This document shows positions 36,776-46,452 of a stretch of DNA of 64,000 nucleotides, piece by piece. Position numbers and translations under genes: made by a program. Source of the DNA: Paenibacillus sp. PK3_47 (GTDB taxonomy: Bacteria; Bacillota; Bacilli; Paenibacillales; Paenibacillaceae); contig NZ_CP026029.1 in NCBI RefSeq assembly GCF_023520895.1, forward strand, positions 3,782,001 through 3,846,000, in the 5' to 3' direction. How positions within the stretch are numbered: the stretch's first letter is position 1; each line of letters begins with the position of its first letter. Below the pieces are notes generated by a model. That model was not told the DNA's origin and did no database searches. It saw only the letters and a program-made list of their open reading frames with translations.

Positions 36776-36935
36776 GGAGAGGAATTTTGGAACTGTAGGA
36801 GCGGAAGCGTCCGCCTGAAAGCTTTCCGCAGGAAAGCTCGCTTCGGAAGCATATGCTTTGTCTCCGGATTTCCACCGCGAAGAGCGGTATGAATCAGAGA
36901 AATCTGCAGACAACAGCGGCCGGAAGTCCAAACAT
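36776..36935 (+). repeat. Structured intergenic repeat, copy 2
   Basis: Same architecture as at 30783: flank GGAACTGTAGGAGCGGAAGC, outer arms 36858-36872 with 36899-36913 (two positions changed relative to copy 1, one giving a G-U pair), inner hairpin ACCGC/GCGGT. It has an extra small hairpin (GAAAGCTTTCC/GGAAAGCT) inserted near 36818. Lies in a 412-bp gap before manC in which I see no gene. Confidence 0.78.
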
Positions 36936-37083
36936 TCATCGCAGTGACTTCCATAACAGCTGTCCAAAGACGGCGAAGCTTAACACGTTAAGCATTCCTG
37001 TAAATTAGCGGTTTCGGCAAGCGAAGCTCGCAATAACAATCCGATATTTCAGCGACAACATATATATTTAGGGAGGGTTCACT

Positions 37084-38457
37084 ATGAAACTGGTACTTCT
37101 ATCAGGCGGTTCCGGCAAGCGTCTCTGGCCATTGTCCAACGATTCACGTTCAAAACAATTTCTGAAAGTACTGCAAAGCCCGGCAGGTGAGCCGGAATCC
37201 ATGGTGCAGCGGGTATGGAGACAGCTGCAGGAAGCAGGGATAGCGGATTCCTCCTATCTGGCAACAGGACGCAGCCAGGTCGAGTCCATCCAGAGCCAGA
37301 TCGGAAGCAGCGTGCCGATTATCGTTGAACCGGAACGGCGCGATACCTTCCCGGCGATTGCATTGACAGCAGCCTATCTGTATTCAATGGAAGGAGTATC
37401 ACCAAGCGAAACCGTGGCAATTTTGCCCGTGGATCCTTATGTGGAGGCTTCCTTTTTCGATACAGTAGTGCAGCTTGAGGCAACTATGCAGGAGAGCGGC
37501 GCGAATCTGGCACTGATGGGCGTGGTTCCCGAGCATGCGTCGGAGAAATACGGATACATCATTCCAACCAGCAAGGAAGCAGGCGCAGGCGGTTATCTGC
37601 AGGTCAGCCACTTCCAGGAGAAGCCTGACCGCGTGCAGGCCGAAGAACTGATCAGCAAGGGAGCTTTGTGGAACTGCGGCGTGTTCGCTTTCCGTCTGGG
37701 GTATCTGCTTGATATTCTGCAGCGCAAAGGCTTGCCGCTGAATTATGAGGAGCTGCAGAAGCAGTATAAACTGCTGGCATCCATCAGCTTTGATTACGAA
37801 GTGGTTGAAAAAGAAGAGAAAATCGTGGTTCAGCCGTACTCCGGTTTCTGGAAGGATCTTGGAACCTGGAACACGCTGACTGAGGAAATGAGCAGCAACC
37901 ATGTAGGCAAGGGCGTGGTCACAGCGGATTCCGAAGGCACCTGCCTGATTAACGAGCTGGATATTCCGATCACTGTAATCGGGGCAAAGGACTTGATTAT
38001 CGCTGCCAGCCCGGACGGCATACTGGTTACCCACAAAGCCGAAAGCCCGCGGATCAAGGAAGTGCTGAAATCCCATGAACAAAGACCGATGTACGAAGAG
38101 CGCCGCTGGGGCCACTACAAGGTTATTGATCATGTGAAGTACGATGAGGGCAACGAAGTGCTGACCAAACGTATCTTTATAGAAGCAGGCAAAAACATCA
38201 GCTATCAGCTGCACCACAAACGCAGTGAAATTTGGACCTTTGTGAGCGGGGAAGCAAGCATCATCATTAATGAGAAAATGCATAAGGTGAAAGCCGGGGA
38301 TGTTGTACGCATTCCGGAAGGCACGAAGCATGCCATTCTTGCGCTGACCGATGTGGAGTTTATCGAAGTGCAGACCGGCTCGGAATTGGTCGAAGAAGAT
38401 AATATCCGCATTACGCTGGATTGGGAGGATATTGAGCTGCAGCAGTTCATTTCCTAG
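37084..38457 (+). CDS. manC: Mannose-1-phosphate guanylyltransferase (with cupin domain)
   Basis: Makes GDP-mannose from GTP and mannose-1-phosphate. 457 residues: N-terminal nucleotidyltransferase with L-L-S-G-G-S-G-K-R-L-W-P-L-S-N, I-V-E-P-E-R-R-D-T-F-P-A-I and F-Q-E-K-P; a C-terminal cupin of the mannose-6-phosphate isomerase II type (R-R-W-G-H-Y-K-V, Y-Q-L-H-H-K-R-S-E-I-W-T-F-V-S-G). The cupin makes it the bifunctional-type length, so it may also have isomerase activity. GGGAGGG precedes the ATG. Last biosynthetic gene before the hydrolase cluster. Confidence 0.94.
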   Translation: MKLVLLSGGSGKRLWPLSNDSRSKQFLKVLQSPAGEPESMVQRVWRQLQEAGIADSSYLATGRSQVESIQSQIGSSVPIIVEPERRDTFPAIALTAAYLYSMEGVSPSETVAILPVDPYVEASFFDTVVQLEATMQESGANLALMGVVPEHASEKYGYIIPTSKEAGAGGYLQVSHFQEKPDRVQAEELISKGALWNCGVFAFRLGYLLDILQRKGLPLNYEELQKQYKLLASISFDYEVVEKEEKIVVQPYSGFWKDLGTWNTLTEEMSSNHVGKGVVTADSEGTCLINELDIPITVIGAKDLIIAASPDGILVTHKAESPRIKEVLKSHEQRPMYEERRWGHYKVIDHVKYDEGNEVLTKRIFIEAGKNISYQLHHKRSEIWTFVSGEASIIINEKMHKVKAGDVVRIPEGTKHAILALTDVEFIEVQTGSELVEEDNIRITLDWEDIELQQFIS

Positions 38458-38538
38458 GTATAGCAGGCACTTTTATAGGTCCAATAGAACTATTACCCAA
38501 TTTAGCGGCTTCCAAAACAGGTATTAGGAACCAATTAT

Positions 38539-38567
38539 TAAAGCTTTTTAATTTTTCTATAAACAAA
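38539..38567 (+). promoter_or_regulatory. Candidate promoter of the riboswitch transcript
   Basis: TTATTA, 17-nt AT-rich spacer, TATAAA about 50 bp upstream of the aptamer. The -35 is weak; transcription from manC could also reach the aptamer. Confidence 0.35.
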
Positions 38568-38616
38568 AACTGAATAGCTCCGATAATTATGGTAAGAAGG
38601 AAATAACCTTCCAAAA

Positions 38617-38698
38617 TACGACAAAGGCAAACCTGCTGAAAGGCAGGGACGCAAAGCTATAGGGCCTTGAAACAGTGGCAGCCAGCTACCGAAAGGAA
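38617..38698 (+). ncRNA. Cyclic-di-GMP-I (GEMM-I) riboswitch
   Basis: Conserved aptamer features in order: AAAGGCAAACC, a P2 hairpin CCTGC-tGAAAg-GCAGG with the GNRA tetraloop, GGGACGCAAAGC, then the second hairpin region with GGGCCTT..GCAGCCAGCTACCG. This is the GEMM-I consensus read directly. The 3' edge contains GGAAG (38695-38699), the ribosome-binding site of the GH26 gene, whose TTG start is 6 nt further. Upstream CTTCC (38608-38612) can pair either with GAAGG (38596-38600) or with that GGAAG, so translational control is likely. Confidence 0.93.
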
Positions 38699-38705
38699 GA
38701 TATTT

Positions 38706-41597
38706 TTGAAAACTTACCGTAAATCTCGTGTCCTCGGCGCTATTCTGTCGCTTGCTATGGTGTTCTCCGCTATCCCTATGTGGGTGGCTCCCTCGACGGT
38801 TCAAGCTGCTTCAAGTGTGACAGCACCTGTTAATCCGGATGCTTCCGCTGCAGCAGTCAAACTGCTGGATAAATTGTATTCCATTACCGGAAAAGGCATT
38901 ATCGCCGGACAGCATAACTACTTCGAGAGCCCGGACGAACTTAGCAACAATCTCAAAGGAACAAGCGGACAGCATGCAGCCCTTCACGGATACGAGCTCG
39001 GGGCGATCAGCGGCCAATCGGAGAGCGGAGTTGCCGCTCAGCGTAAAAATATTGTATGGAGTGCCACGAACTGGCACAAAGCCGGCGGTATTGTGGCGAT
39101 GACCTTTCACCAGAATCTCCCGGGAACCAAATACGAGTGGTCCAATGTTCAGAAGAATATCACTCAGGCAGAATTCAATAAATATGTGACACCTGGTACT
39201 ACACAATACAATGCTCTGATTGCCGATCTTGACAAAGTGGCGGTTTCGCTCAAAAGCTTGCGTGATGCAGGTGTTCCGATTCTCTGGAGACCTTACCATG
39301 AGATGAACGGCGGCTGGTTCTGGTGGGGCCAAAAGAGCAATTTCGCAGAACTGTGGAATATTATGTATGACCGTTTCGTTAACGTTCATAAATTAAACAA
39401 CCTGCTGTGGGTATGGAATCCGAATGCACCTAATGCCTGGTCTACGGCTTATCCGCTGACCTATCCGGGTGCAGATAAAGTGGATGTGCTTGCAGTAGAT
39501 ATATATGAAAATGACTTTCAGGATAAATATTACACCGGTCTGCTCAACCTTGCTGCCGGCAAACCTATAGCCATCGGTGAGAATGGCGAAATGCCGAGCA
39601 CTGCAAAACTGCAGAATTCGCAGCAGAATTATGTTTTTATGATGAACTGGGGCAAAATGCTCTATGAAAATAACAGCACGGCTACAATTAAAAGCTTTAT
39701 GAATGACAGCTACACAGTGACTCTTGATAAGTTCAAAGCTTGGACGGGTGCAGCACCAACGGCTACACCGACACCAACACCAACAGCTACACCGACGCCT
39801 AAGCCTACGGCAACACCAGTACCAACAGCAACACCAGTACCAGTACCAACAGCAACACCTAAGCCGACAGCTACAACAGCACCGGCGGCTGCACCTGAAT
39901 TCCAATTGCCTGCAGTTAATGGCCTTACCGGTGAATATTTCAACAATATGAACCTGACTGGTGAACCGGCCCTGGTACGCAATGATTCGCAGATCAATTT
40001 CAGCTGGCGCCAAGGCTCACCGGATGCAAAAGTTAATGTGGACAAATTTTCGGTCCGCTGGACAGGACAAATCAAGCCTGCTTACAGCGAAACTTATCAA
40101 ATCTCCACGAATTCGGATGACGGTATCCGCGTTTGGGTTAACGGAACATCTGTCATCGACAGCTGGGTGAAGCAGAGCGGTACGGAACGTACAGGAAGCA
40201 TTGCGCTGCAGGCCGGACAACTGTATGACATTAAAGTGGAATACTATGAGAATGGCGGAGATGCAAGTGCCCGCCTGATGTGGCAGAGCCCTAGCCAAGC
40301 CAAGGCTACGGTTGCCTCCGGCGTATTGTTTACAGGAACTGCGGCAAACTTTGCTCCGGCCAAACCGGCAGCAGATCTGTCGGCACCTGCAGCAGCAGCA
40401 CCGGCACCGGCTCCAACAGCTACAGCAGCACCGACAGCAGTACCAACAGCTACAGCAGCACCGACGCCTAAGGCAACTGCAACACCGGCACCAACAGCAG
40501 TACCAACAGCTACACCAGTACCAACAGCAGCACCTGTACTCCAATTGCCTGCAGTTAATGGCCTTACCGGTGAATATTTCAACAATATGAACCTGACTGG
40601 TGAACCCGTCCTGGTACGCAATGATTCGCAGATCAATTTCAGCTGGCGCCAAGGCTCACCGGATGCAAAAGTTAATGTCGACAAATTTTCGGTCCGCTGG
40701 ACAGGACAAATCAAGCCTGCTTACAGCGAAACATATCAAATCTCCACGAATTCGGATGACGGTATCCGCGTTTGGGTTAACGGAACATCTGTCATCGACA
40801 GCTGGGTGAAGCAGAGCGGTACGGAACGTACAGGAAGCATTGCGCTGCAGGCCGGACAACTGTATGACATTAAAGTGGAATACTATGAAAACGGCGGAGA
40901 TGCAAGTGCACGCCTGATGTGGCAGAGCCCTAGCCAAGCCAAGTCTACAGTTCCTTCAGATGCATTGTTTACGGGCGCTGCGGCAAACTCTGCTATCCAA
41001 GCACCGGCAGTACCAACAGCAACACCAACAGCAACAGTAGCACCAACAGCCGCACCAACACCGGTGCCAACAGCTGCGCCGGCACCGGCGCCAGCGCCAA
41101 CACCGGAACCAACAACGGAACCAACACCAACAACTGTGCCAACGTCAGCACCGGCACCAGCTGCAAACGGGCTCCAGGCAGAATACTTCAATAATAAAGA
41201 TTTGTCCGGTACTCCGGCTGTTATACGCACTGACGCGGTTCTGGATTTTAACTGGCGTCAAGGCTCACCGGACGAGGCAATCGGTATTGATAATTTCTCC
41301 GTACGCTGGAGCGGCAAGATCCAGCCTTTGTACAGCGAAACCTATCAGATTTACACTACATCTGATGATGGTATCCGCGTATGGGTAGATGGAAATCTTG
41401 TGATTGACAGCTGGGTGAAACAGAGCGGAACCGAACGTATGGGAAGCATAAGCCTGCAAGCAGGACAACTATATGATATTAAAGTGGAATATTACGAGAA
41501 TGCAGGCGATGCCAGGGCACGCCTGATGTGGGAAAGTCCTAGCCAAGTCAAAGGAACTGTTCCGGCAAGTGCATTGTTTCTTCCTTCCGCTTCCTAA
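38706..41597 (+). CDS. Secreted GH26 beta-mannanase-like enzyme with three PA14 domains
   Basis: 963 residues: signal peptide (to about A35), GH26 barrel (about 38-345) with acid/base E199 in [10 protein letters not shown] and candidate nucleophile E292 in I-A-I-G-E-N-G-E, then three Pro/Thr/Ala-rich linkers alternating with three PA14 domains (about 404-545, 618-755, 822-960). Each PA14 has G-E-Y-F-N-N-like and D-D-G-I-R-V-W-V segments, suggesting glycan binding. The TTG at 38706 is the start: GGAAG is 6 nt upstream and it aligns with the TTG start of the sister gene. Controlled by the c-di-GMP riboswitch directly upstream. Probably attacks a mannose-containing glycan, possibly the cell's own EPS. 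Confidence 0.94.
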   Translation: MKTYRKSRVLGAILSLAMVFSAIPMWVAPSTVQAASSVTAPVNPDASAAAVKLLDKLYSITGKGIIAGQHNYFESPDELSNNLKGTSGQHAALHGYELGAISGQSESGVAAQRKNIVWSATNWHKAGGIVAMTFHQNLPGTKYEWSNVQKNITQAEFNKYVTPGTTQYNALIADLDKVAVSLKSLRDAGVPILWRPYHEMNGGWFWWGQKSNFAELWNIMYDRFVNVHKLNNLLWVWNPNAPNAWSTAYPLTYPGADKVDVLAVDIYENDFQDKYYTGLLNLAAGKPIAIGENGEMPSTAKLQNSQQNYVFMMNWGKMLYENNSTATIKSFMNDSYTVTLDKFKAWTGAAPTATPTPTPTATPTPKPTATPVPTATPVPVPTATPKPTATTAPAAAPEFQLPAVNGLTGEYFNNMNLTGEPALVRNDSQINFSWRQGSPDAKVNVDKFSVRWTGQIKPAYSETYQISTNSDDGIRVWVNGTSVIDSWVKQSGTERTGSIALQAGQLYDIKVEYYENGGDASARLMWQSPSQAKATVASGVLFTGTAANFAPAKPAADLSAPAAAAPAPAPTATAAPTAVPTATAAPTPKATATPAPTAVPTATPVPTAAPVLQLPAVNGLTGEYFNNMNLTGEPVLVRNDSQINFSWRQGSPDAKVNVDKFSVRWTGQIKPAYSETYQISTNSDDGIRVWVNGTSVIDSWVKQSGTERTGSIALQAGQLYDIKVEYYENGGDASARLMWQSPSQAKSTVPSDALFTGAAANSAIQAPAVPTATPTATVAPTAAPTPVPTAAPAPAPAPTPEPTTEPTPTTVPTSAPAPAANGLQAEYFNNKDLSGTPAVIRTDAVLDFNWRQGSPDEAIGIDNFSVRWSGKIQPLYSETYQIYTTSDDGIRVWVDGNLVIDSWVKQSGTERMGSISLQAGQLYDIKVEYYENAGDARARLMWESPSQVKGTVPASALFLPSAS
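39750..39900 (+). repeat. Low-complexity Pro-Thr-Ala linker coding repeat 1
   Basis: Repeats of ACACCAACAGCAACACC type encode the T-P-T-P linker after the GH26 domain. Similar tracts lie at about 40380-40540 and 41000-41160. Confidence 0.8.
39908..40960 (+). repeat. Near-identical tandem PA14-coding duplication
   Basis: The first two PA14 units (about 39908-40320 and 40551-40960) differ at only a handful of bases by eye, for example GCCCTG versus GTCCTG after GGTGAACC. The third unit (from about 41165) is clearly diverged. Confidence 0.85.
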
Positions 41598-41689
41598 TTT
41601 AAGCTACGGGTTCACCGCTGTATTCATCTCAAGGCGCTGATGTCGGTTAAGCTGTTACAATTATATATCCTGACAAGTTCACTCTTAGC

Positions 41690-41711
41690 GGCCCTGCTTA
41701 CCAGCAGGGCC
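41690..41711 (+). other. Hairpin in the leader of the second GH26 gene
   Basis: GGCCCTGCT (41690-41698) pairs with AGCAGGGCC (41703-41711) with a four-base loop; no T run. The 202-bp gap contains no c-di-GMP-I consensus and no gene. Confidence 0.5.
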
Positions 41712-41799
41712 ACTAGGCTATAGTCATCAGTTGACGACGTAGTGTTTTACGACATCGTACGCCCCTGTGACGCAAGTGCACTGGAGAGAGGAGATTACA

Positions 41800-43314
41800 T
41801 TGAACACTTACCGAAAGTACCGGATGTTTACATTCCTTCCTATCCTATTTATTTTTTCACTGCTGCCCTGGGGTGAGGCGCGAAGCCTTCCTCTATCCCA
41901 GCCTATTGTTACGTCGCCGGTTGTAAATACACCTGTTAACCCGTCTGCATCCAAGGAGGCTGCGGAGCTGCTCACTTATCTGACAGAGCTCAGCGGCAAA
42001 GGGATTATTTCAGGTCAGCATGACTATCTGGAAAGTCCTGACGAGTTCAACAACAAGCTGAAGAATCAGACCGGTAAATACGCTGTCCTGCATGGTTATG
42101 AGCTCGGGGCCATTATGAACCAGTCCGATAAGACTGTGGACCGCCAGCGCCAGGCCGTCGTCGACAGTGCCATCAGGTGGCATAAAGGCGGAGGCATTGT
42201 AGCGATAACATTTCATCAGAATCTGCCCGGAACCTCGCGGGAATGGGAAAATGTGCATATGACCTTAAGCCAGGAGAAATTTGATGCCTATGTGACTCCG
42301 GGAACTCCGCAGTATAAGAAACTGATCGCTGAGCTGGATGAAATAGCTGTCTATTTGGGACAGCTGCGCGATGCAGAGGTGCCGGTCCTGTGGCGCCCTT
42401 ATCATGAAATGAACGGAGGCTGGTTCTGGTGGGGACAGAAGGACAACTTCACCAAGCTCTGGGATATCATGTACAACCGCCTGGCCGGCAAGCATAAGCT
42501 GAATAATCTGCTGTGGGTGTGGAATGCGAATGCTCCTAATGAATGGTCGGATGCTTACGAGCCTTACTATCCGGGAGCCAATAAAGTCGATATTCTCGCC
42601 GCAGATATTTATAACAATGACTACAAGCAATCCTATTATGAGAAGCTGGTGAAGCTCGCAGACGGCAAGCCCATCGGAATCGGAGAAAGCGGAGAGCTGC
42701 CAGACCCTGTAATATTGTCTCAAACCCAGAGTAAATGGGTATATACGATGACATGGGGGAAAATGCTGACAGAGAACAATAAACCTGAGAAAATCAAAAG
42801 CTTTATGGGCAACAAATATACTGTCTCGCGGGATAATTATATAGCTGCAATGAAATCCAGACCGAATAATGCAGTGACACCCGGGCCGCGTAACGGATTA
42901 CAGGGACAATATTTCAATAATACAGATCTTTCAGGCAAACCTGTGCTCGTTCGCACGGATGACAAGATTGACTTTAATTGGCATGACGATTCACCGGCAT
43001 CCGGAATTAATAAGGACTCTTTCTCAGTACGCTGGACTGGTAAAATCAAACCGGTGTACAGTGAAAAATACACCTTTACGGCTTATTCCGATGACGGGGT
43101 GCGTGTGTGGATCGGCGGCAAGCTGATTATCGACAGCTGGAAAAAGCAGAGCAGCGCCAGCAGTGAGGGCAGTATAGAGCTGTCTGCGGGAACCTCATAT
43201 GATATCAAAATCGAATATTTTGAGAACCGCGGTCATGCCAGCTCAAGTTTATTATGGAAAAGTAAGCACCAGAAGCAGACGGTCGTTCCGAGGAATGCAT
43301 TGACCCATCCTTAA
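41800..43314 (+). CDS. Secreted GH26 beta-mannanase-like enzyme with one PA14 domain
   Basis: 504 residues. Signal peptide, GH26 barrel (about 48-355) with acid/base E203 ([10 protein letters not shown]) and candidate nucleophile E296 (I-G-I-G-E-S-G-E), then one PA14 domain (about 367-500) without a long P-T linker. The TTG at 41800 has GAGAGGAG 6-7 nt upstream and gives the N-terminus N-T-Y-R-K-Y-R like the sister protein. It is a duplicate of the enzyme at 38706, follows it after 202 bp without an obvious terminator, and may share the riboswitch transcript. Confidence 0.93.
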   Translation: MNTYRKYRMFTFLPILFIFSLLPWGEARSLPLSQPIVTSPVVNTPVNPSASKEAAELLTYLTELSGKGIISGQHDYLESPDEFNNKLKNQTGKYAVLHGYELGAIMNQSDKTVDRQRQAVVDSAIRWHKGGGIVAITFHQNLPGTSREWENVHMTLSQEKFDAYVTPGTPQYKKLIAELDEIAVYLGQLRDAEVPVLWRPYHEMNGGWFWWGQKDNFTKLWDIMYNRLAGKHKLNNLLWVWNANAPNEWSDAYEPYYPGANKVDILAADIYNNDYKQSYYEKLVKLADGKPIGIGESGELPDPVILSQTQSKWVYTMTWGKMLTENNKPEKIKSFMGNKYTVSRDNYIAAMKSRPNNAVTPGPRNGLQGQYFNNTDLSGKPVLVRTDDKIDFNWHDDSPASGINKDSFSVRWTGKIKPVYSEKYTFTAYSDDGVRVWIGGKLIIDSWKKQSSASSEGSIELSAGTSYDIKIEYFENRGHASSSLLWKSKHQKQTVVPRNALTHP

Positions 43315-43373
43315 AGCTATGAACCAGAACAAATGTTAAAGCAGGCACCCCAGAAGAAAGCGAGGACACGGGA

Positions 43374-46064
43374 ATGAGGACTAGAAGTAAGAAAAAACCA
43401 GGCAAACCCCTAACGCTTATACTAAAATTCGCAGCTTTGATCATCTTGTTTCTTGTGTCTGTGTCTGTCTTTGGAGATGACAGGACAAACAGGGGTGAAG
43501 CGGAGGTCGATATGACCGAATTGTCGGCATCGAGTAACACGGGACCGGAAATTCCCGAGGGAACTGTGCTTTGGCAATTAGGGCAGAATGACGGCTCCGC
43601 ACAAGAATTTACTGCAGCAGGTTCCTCCGGTGCCTTGGAGGTTTTTAATGTTGCCTCTTCCAAGGCTACAGCAGCTTCGCTGCAAAAAGTCCCTTCCGGC
43701 CTCAAGGGCGACAGTAATCCTGAATTTAGCATTCAATACGAACTGGATAAGATCCCGGCTAACGGGGTCTTATTTCGCGTGAGCATCCTCGATGCCTACA
43801 AATCAGTGCCGCAAATGAGTGTGTTCTCCAACAGGCAGCTGTCAGGAATTATCCAGATTGCCGGTGTTTCCGGAACGGACAGCGAATACAGCTTCCGCAA
43901 ATCCTATGAATTGTACATTCCGAAGGAACAGCTGGTCACCGGGACCAATGAACTGAAGCTGCAGGCAGCCCGGGGGATGTATTCCTCCAATCTGGAGGAT
44001 AAATACAACTGGTGGACCTGGGATTCCCTGAGTCTGGAGTCGCTGAAGTCTCCCGTTAATGAGCCCATTCACGGAAGCTACACGCTGACAGGCACTATGG
44101 TGAACAACAAGCAGTTTTATTTTGATGAAGGTGCGGTAACCCATTTGCCCTATGTCATGAAATGGCTGGGTGTGGCTTACAGCGGCAACATTATGCGCAC
44201 CAGCTGCGCCAGTGACGTCGGCCGTTCCTGTTCTAACATGCTGGATTACTATAAGGTGCTTAAGGATTACAACATGCAGGGAGTTGCCATGTATTTGCAC
44301 AGCGGCAATATCGTGCTTGATGCGGACGGCTCACTTCCGGAGGATGCGGAAAAGAAGCTGACCGATTACTTTAATCAATACAGCCCGTATTTCCAGTACT
44401 ATGAGGTCGACAATGAGCCGGGGTTGTTTAACCGTTCCAAGGCAGTGAATCTGGCCATTGCTGACTGGCTGAATGAAAAGGGCAAAACCATCGCTCCGCA
44501 CCTGCAGACGGTGGCGCCTGGCTGGGCTTATTGGCCGAGCTACAATACGGACTCCTGCGGCAACCAAAAGAAGGGTGCAGCAGTACAGCAGTGCGGTGAT
44601 CCGGACGGCTGGGAGCGGGATCCAGAGCAGCGTAATGAGCTGGAGGAAGTCACCGATCTGACCAATGGCCATTCTTACGGTGCTTCTTACGTTCACAGTG
44701 ACGGAGGCAGCTTTACCGAGAATCTCAAAACCTTCGGCGGAGCCGCTGACGGGCTCGAGAAAAAAATGCTGACCACCGAATTCGGAACCTCGGATACTCA
44801 TGTGGATGCCAAAGAATACGGGGCTGCCGAGCGTACCGCAGCATCCTTTGACCGGATTATGCGCGCTCACATCGGTTATGCGGATATGTTCGTGCAGCAT
44901 GCGGCATTTTTCAAGGATTTCAGTCTCTTTAAATACGGGTTTAACCTGGAGGAGCATGATCCGGCTAAAACCGAAATTTACTACACCAAGGAAGCAGAGG
45001 ATTCCCGGGTCAGCATTATGAGAAGGCTTAGTCTGGCTTATGCTACACACGGGGCTCCGTTAGGCTATCAGATCACGAACAAAGATGCATTAGCTGACAA
45101 GCTTGTCTACGTCCGGGCAGTGGATACGTCCACACTTGAGCCTTTGGCGGGAAGCGGAGCGACTTCGAACAAGGTATTGGTCAACTTCGTTAATTTTGAA
45201 GATACAGAACAGACCGTCACCGTTAAGGTGAGCATGCCGGAGAAGACAGTATATGAGGGAGAGCGCTTCGGCAACGGGGATACTTATGAAGAGGCGCGCA
45301 GCTATGTGACAGGCTTAAGTGCTTCGCCTACGCTGGAGTTTACCGAAACCCTGGCTCCCGGAGAAGCAGTACAGTATATTCTTGAACCCTCTCTTGAAGT
45401 GGCGGATGCCGCACCGCAGAATTTCAAAGCCGCTGCAGTAAAAGGATTGTCCGTTAAATTGAACTGGCTGGAGGCCCCTGGAGCAAGCTATGAAGTGCTC
45501 CGGGCCGACGGCTCCGGCGGAGATTTGAAAGTGGTTGCGTCCGATGTCCGGACTACGGAATACACCGACAAGAAGCTGCAGGAAGGCACACTGTACACTT
45601 ATGCAGTCAGAGTTAAAGGATCTCAAGCCATGTCGGATAAGGTACAGATTACAGCCACAGGGCTGGTGCCGCTCAACCGTTCGGAATGGAAGGTATCCTC
45701 AAATATTAGTGCAGATGTTTCTTACCCCGGAGGTGCGATTGACGGAGACAGGCGGACACGCTGGTCAACCGGTAAGCATCAGGCATCCGGAGAGTACTTC
45801 CAGATTGATCTGGGCGCAGCCCATACCGTAGAAGCCGTTGAGCTTGACTACACATTATCCGACTATGATTATCCGCGGGGGTATCAGCTTTATATTTCGG
45901 ATGATGCAAAGAATTGGCGTATGATTGCATCCGGAAAAGGCCAGCGGGAGAAAACTAAAATCGCATTTTCTCCAGTAAAAACACGGTATATTAAGATTCT
46001 CCAGACCGGGTCTGGGGGGAATTACTGGTCGATTCAAGAGCTGCAGGTATATTCCAGGGAATAA
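43374..46064 (+). CDS. Secreted clan GH-A-like glycosidase with Fn3 and discoidin domains
   Basis: 896 residues. Signal anchor (14-34); beta-sandwich domain (about 60-222) resembling the rhamnogalacturonan-lyase/CBM fold; a barrel with candidate acid/base E348 in Y-Y-E-V-D-N-E-P-G and nucleophile E469 in L-T-T-E-F-G-T-S-D; a beta-domain; Fn3-like repeat (about 680-765); C-terminal F5/8-type (discoidin, CBM32-like) domain ending in Y-W-S-I-Q-E-L-Q-V-Y. The two Glu sites fit retaining clan A enzymes, but I cannot name the GH family. Starts 59 bp after the second GH26 gene, so likely co-transcribed; acts on an extracellular polysaccharide. Confidence 0.82.
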   Translation: MRTRSKKKPGKPLTLILKFAALIILFLVSVSVFGDDRTNRGEAEVDMTELSASSNTGPEIPEGTVLWQLGQNDGSAQEFTAAGSSGALEVFNVASSKATAASLQKVPSGLKGDSNPEFSIQYELDKIPANGVLFRVSILDAYKSVPQMSVFSNRQLSGIIQIAGVSGTDSEYSFRKSYELYIPKEQLVTGTNELKLQAARGMYSSNLEDKYNWWTWDSLSLESLKSPVNEPIHGSYTLTGTMVNNKQFYFDEGAVTHLPYVMKWLGVAYSGNIMRTSCASDVGRSCSNMLDYYKVLKDYNMQGVAMYLHSGNIVLDADGSLPEDAEKKLTDYFNQYSPYFQYYEVDNEPGLFNRSKAVNLAIADWLNEKGKTIAPHLQTVAPGWAYWPSYNTDSCGNQKKGAAVQQCGDPDGWERDPEQRNELEEVTDLTNGHSYGASYVHSDGGSFTENLKTFGGAADGLEKKMLTTEFGTSDTHVDAKEYGAAERTAASFDRIMRAHIGYADMFVQHAAFFKDFSLFKYGFNLEEHDPAKTEIYYTKEAEDSRVSIMRRLSLAYATHGAPLGYQITNKDALADKLVYVRAVDTSTLEPLAGSGATSNKVLVNFVNFEDTEQTVTVKVSMPEKTVYEGERFGNGDTYEEARSYVTGLSASPTLEFTETLAPGEAVQYILEPSLEVADAAPQNFKAAAVKGLSVKLNWLEAPGASYEVLRADGSGGDLKVVASDVRTTEYTDKKLQEGTLYTYAVRVKGSQAMSDKVQITATGLVPLNRSEWKVSSNISADVSYPGGAIDGDRRTRWSTGKHQASGEYFQIDLGAAHTVEAVELDYTLSDYDYPRGYQLYISDDAKNWRMIASGKGQREKTKIAFSPVKTRYIKILQTGSGGNYWSIQELQVYSRE

Positions 46065-46080
46065 AGAGAGTTACAACGGC

Positions 46081-46124
46081 AGGGCAGCGTCATCTTCATG
46101 AAGAAGATCGGGGACTGCCCTATT
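46081..46124 (+). terminator. Hairpin closing the hydrolase cluster
   Basis: AGGGCAG (46081-46087) pairs with CTGCCCT (46115-46121) and ATCTTC with GAAGAT inside; only ATTTG follows, so the U tract is weak. Confidence 0.5.
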
Positions 46125-46361
46125 TGCACGAGCTCCGTTCTGCGGGGCTTTTTGCCGTACATAATTATGGGAAATGATATGCATGAAGTCATTCAGTTTG
46201 AGCACCATATATGAAGATATAGCGTCAATAACTATGTGAACTTTTATGCCGCTGTTCGGTGAGTTATGTCAATATAGTGCTGTTTGGCTAAATGTGACAC
46301 AAATAACAGGAAGAGTACAAAGGTTATGCTAGAATTTGCAACAACCCTATAGTAAAAGACA

Positions 46362-46390
46362 TTGCAAAAAGTATAATCTTATGTTATATT
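46362..46390 (+). promoter_or_regulatory. Promoter of dps
   Basis: TTGCAA (46362-46367), 17-nt spacer, TATATT (46385-46390). The 230 bp upstream back to 46125 show no gene. Confidence 0.6.
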
Positions 46391-46398
46391 GTATATAG

Positions 46399-46417
46399 AT
46401 TTAGAACAAGTCTAAAT
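46399..46417. promoter_or_regulatory. PerR/Fur-type operator
   Basis: ATTTAGA and TCTAAAT arms flank five bases; the core TTAGAACAAGTCTAA (46401-46415) fits the 7-1-7 PerR box pattern with changes next to the centre. It covers the expected transcription start, so binding would repress. Confidence 0.6.
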
Positions 46418-46452
46418 ACAATGACAAATATAGACTATGGAGGTTATTTAAA

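Noticed and set aside
21642-38457. Teichuronic acid or teichoic acid locus instead of EPS
   Set aside because: ugd and a WecG/TagA-family gene fit, but Wzx, two Wzy-like proteins, Wzz and BY-kinase point to a Wzy-dependent exopolysaccharide.
38617-38698. Other riboswitch classes (c-di-GMP-II, cobalamin, TPP)
   Set aside because: The GGCAAACC, GNRA tetraloop and GGGACGCAAAGC sequence is specific to GEMM-I aptamers.
39750-41160. CRISPR-like array from the regular repeats
   Set aside because: The repeats are in-frame P-T-A codons of varying length within a large gene, with no unique spacers.
39393-41230. Several minus-strand open frames rich in Cys/Arg or Gly/Val in the GH26 gene
   Set aside because: They mirror the P-T-A linker and PA14 repeats of the plus-strand gene; composition is low-complexity with no ribosome-binding sites.
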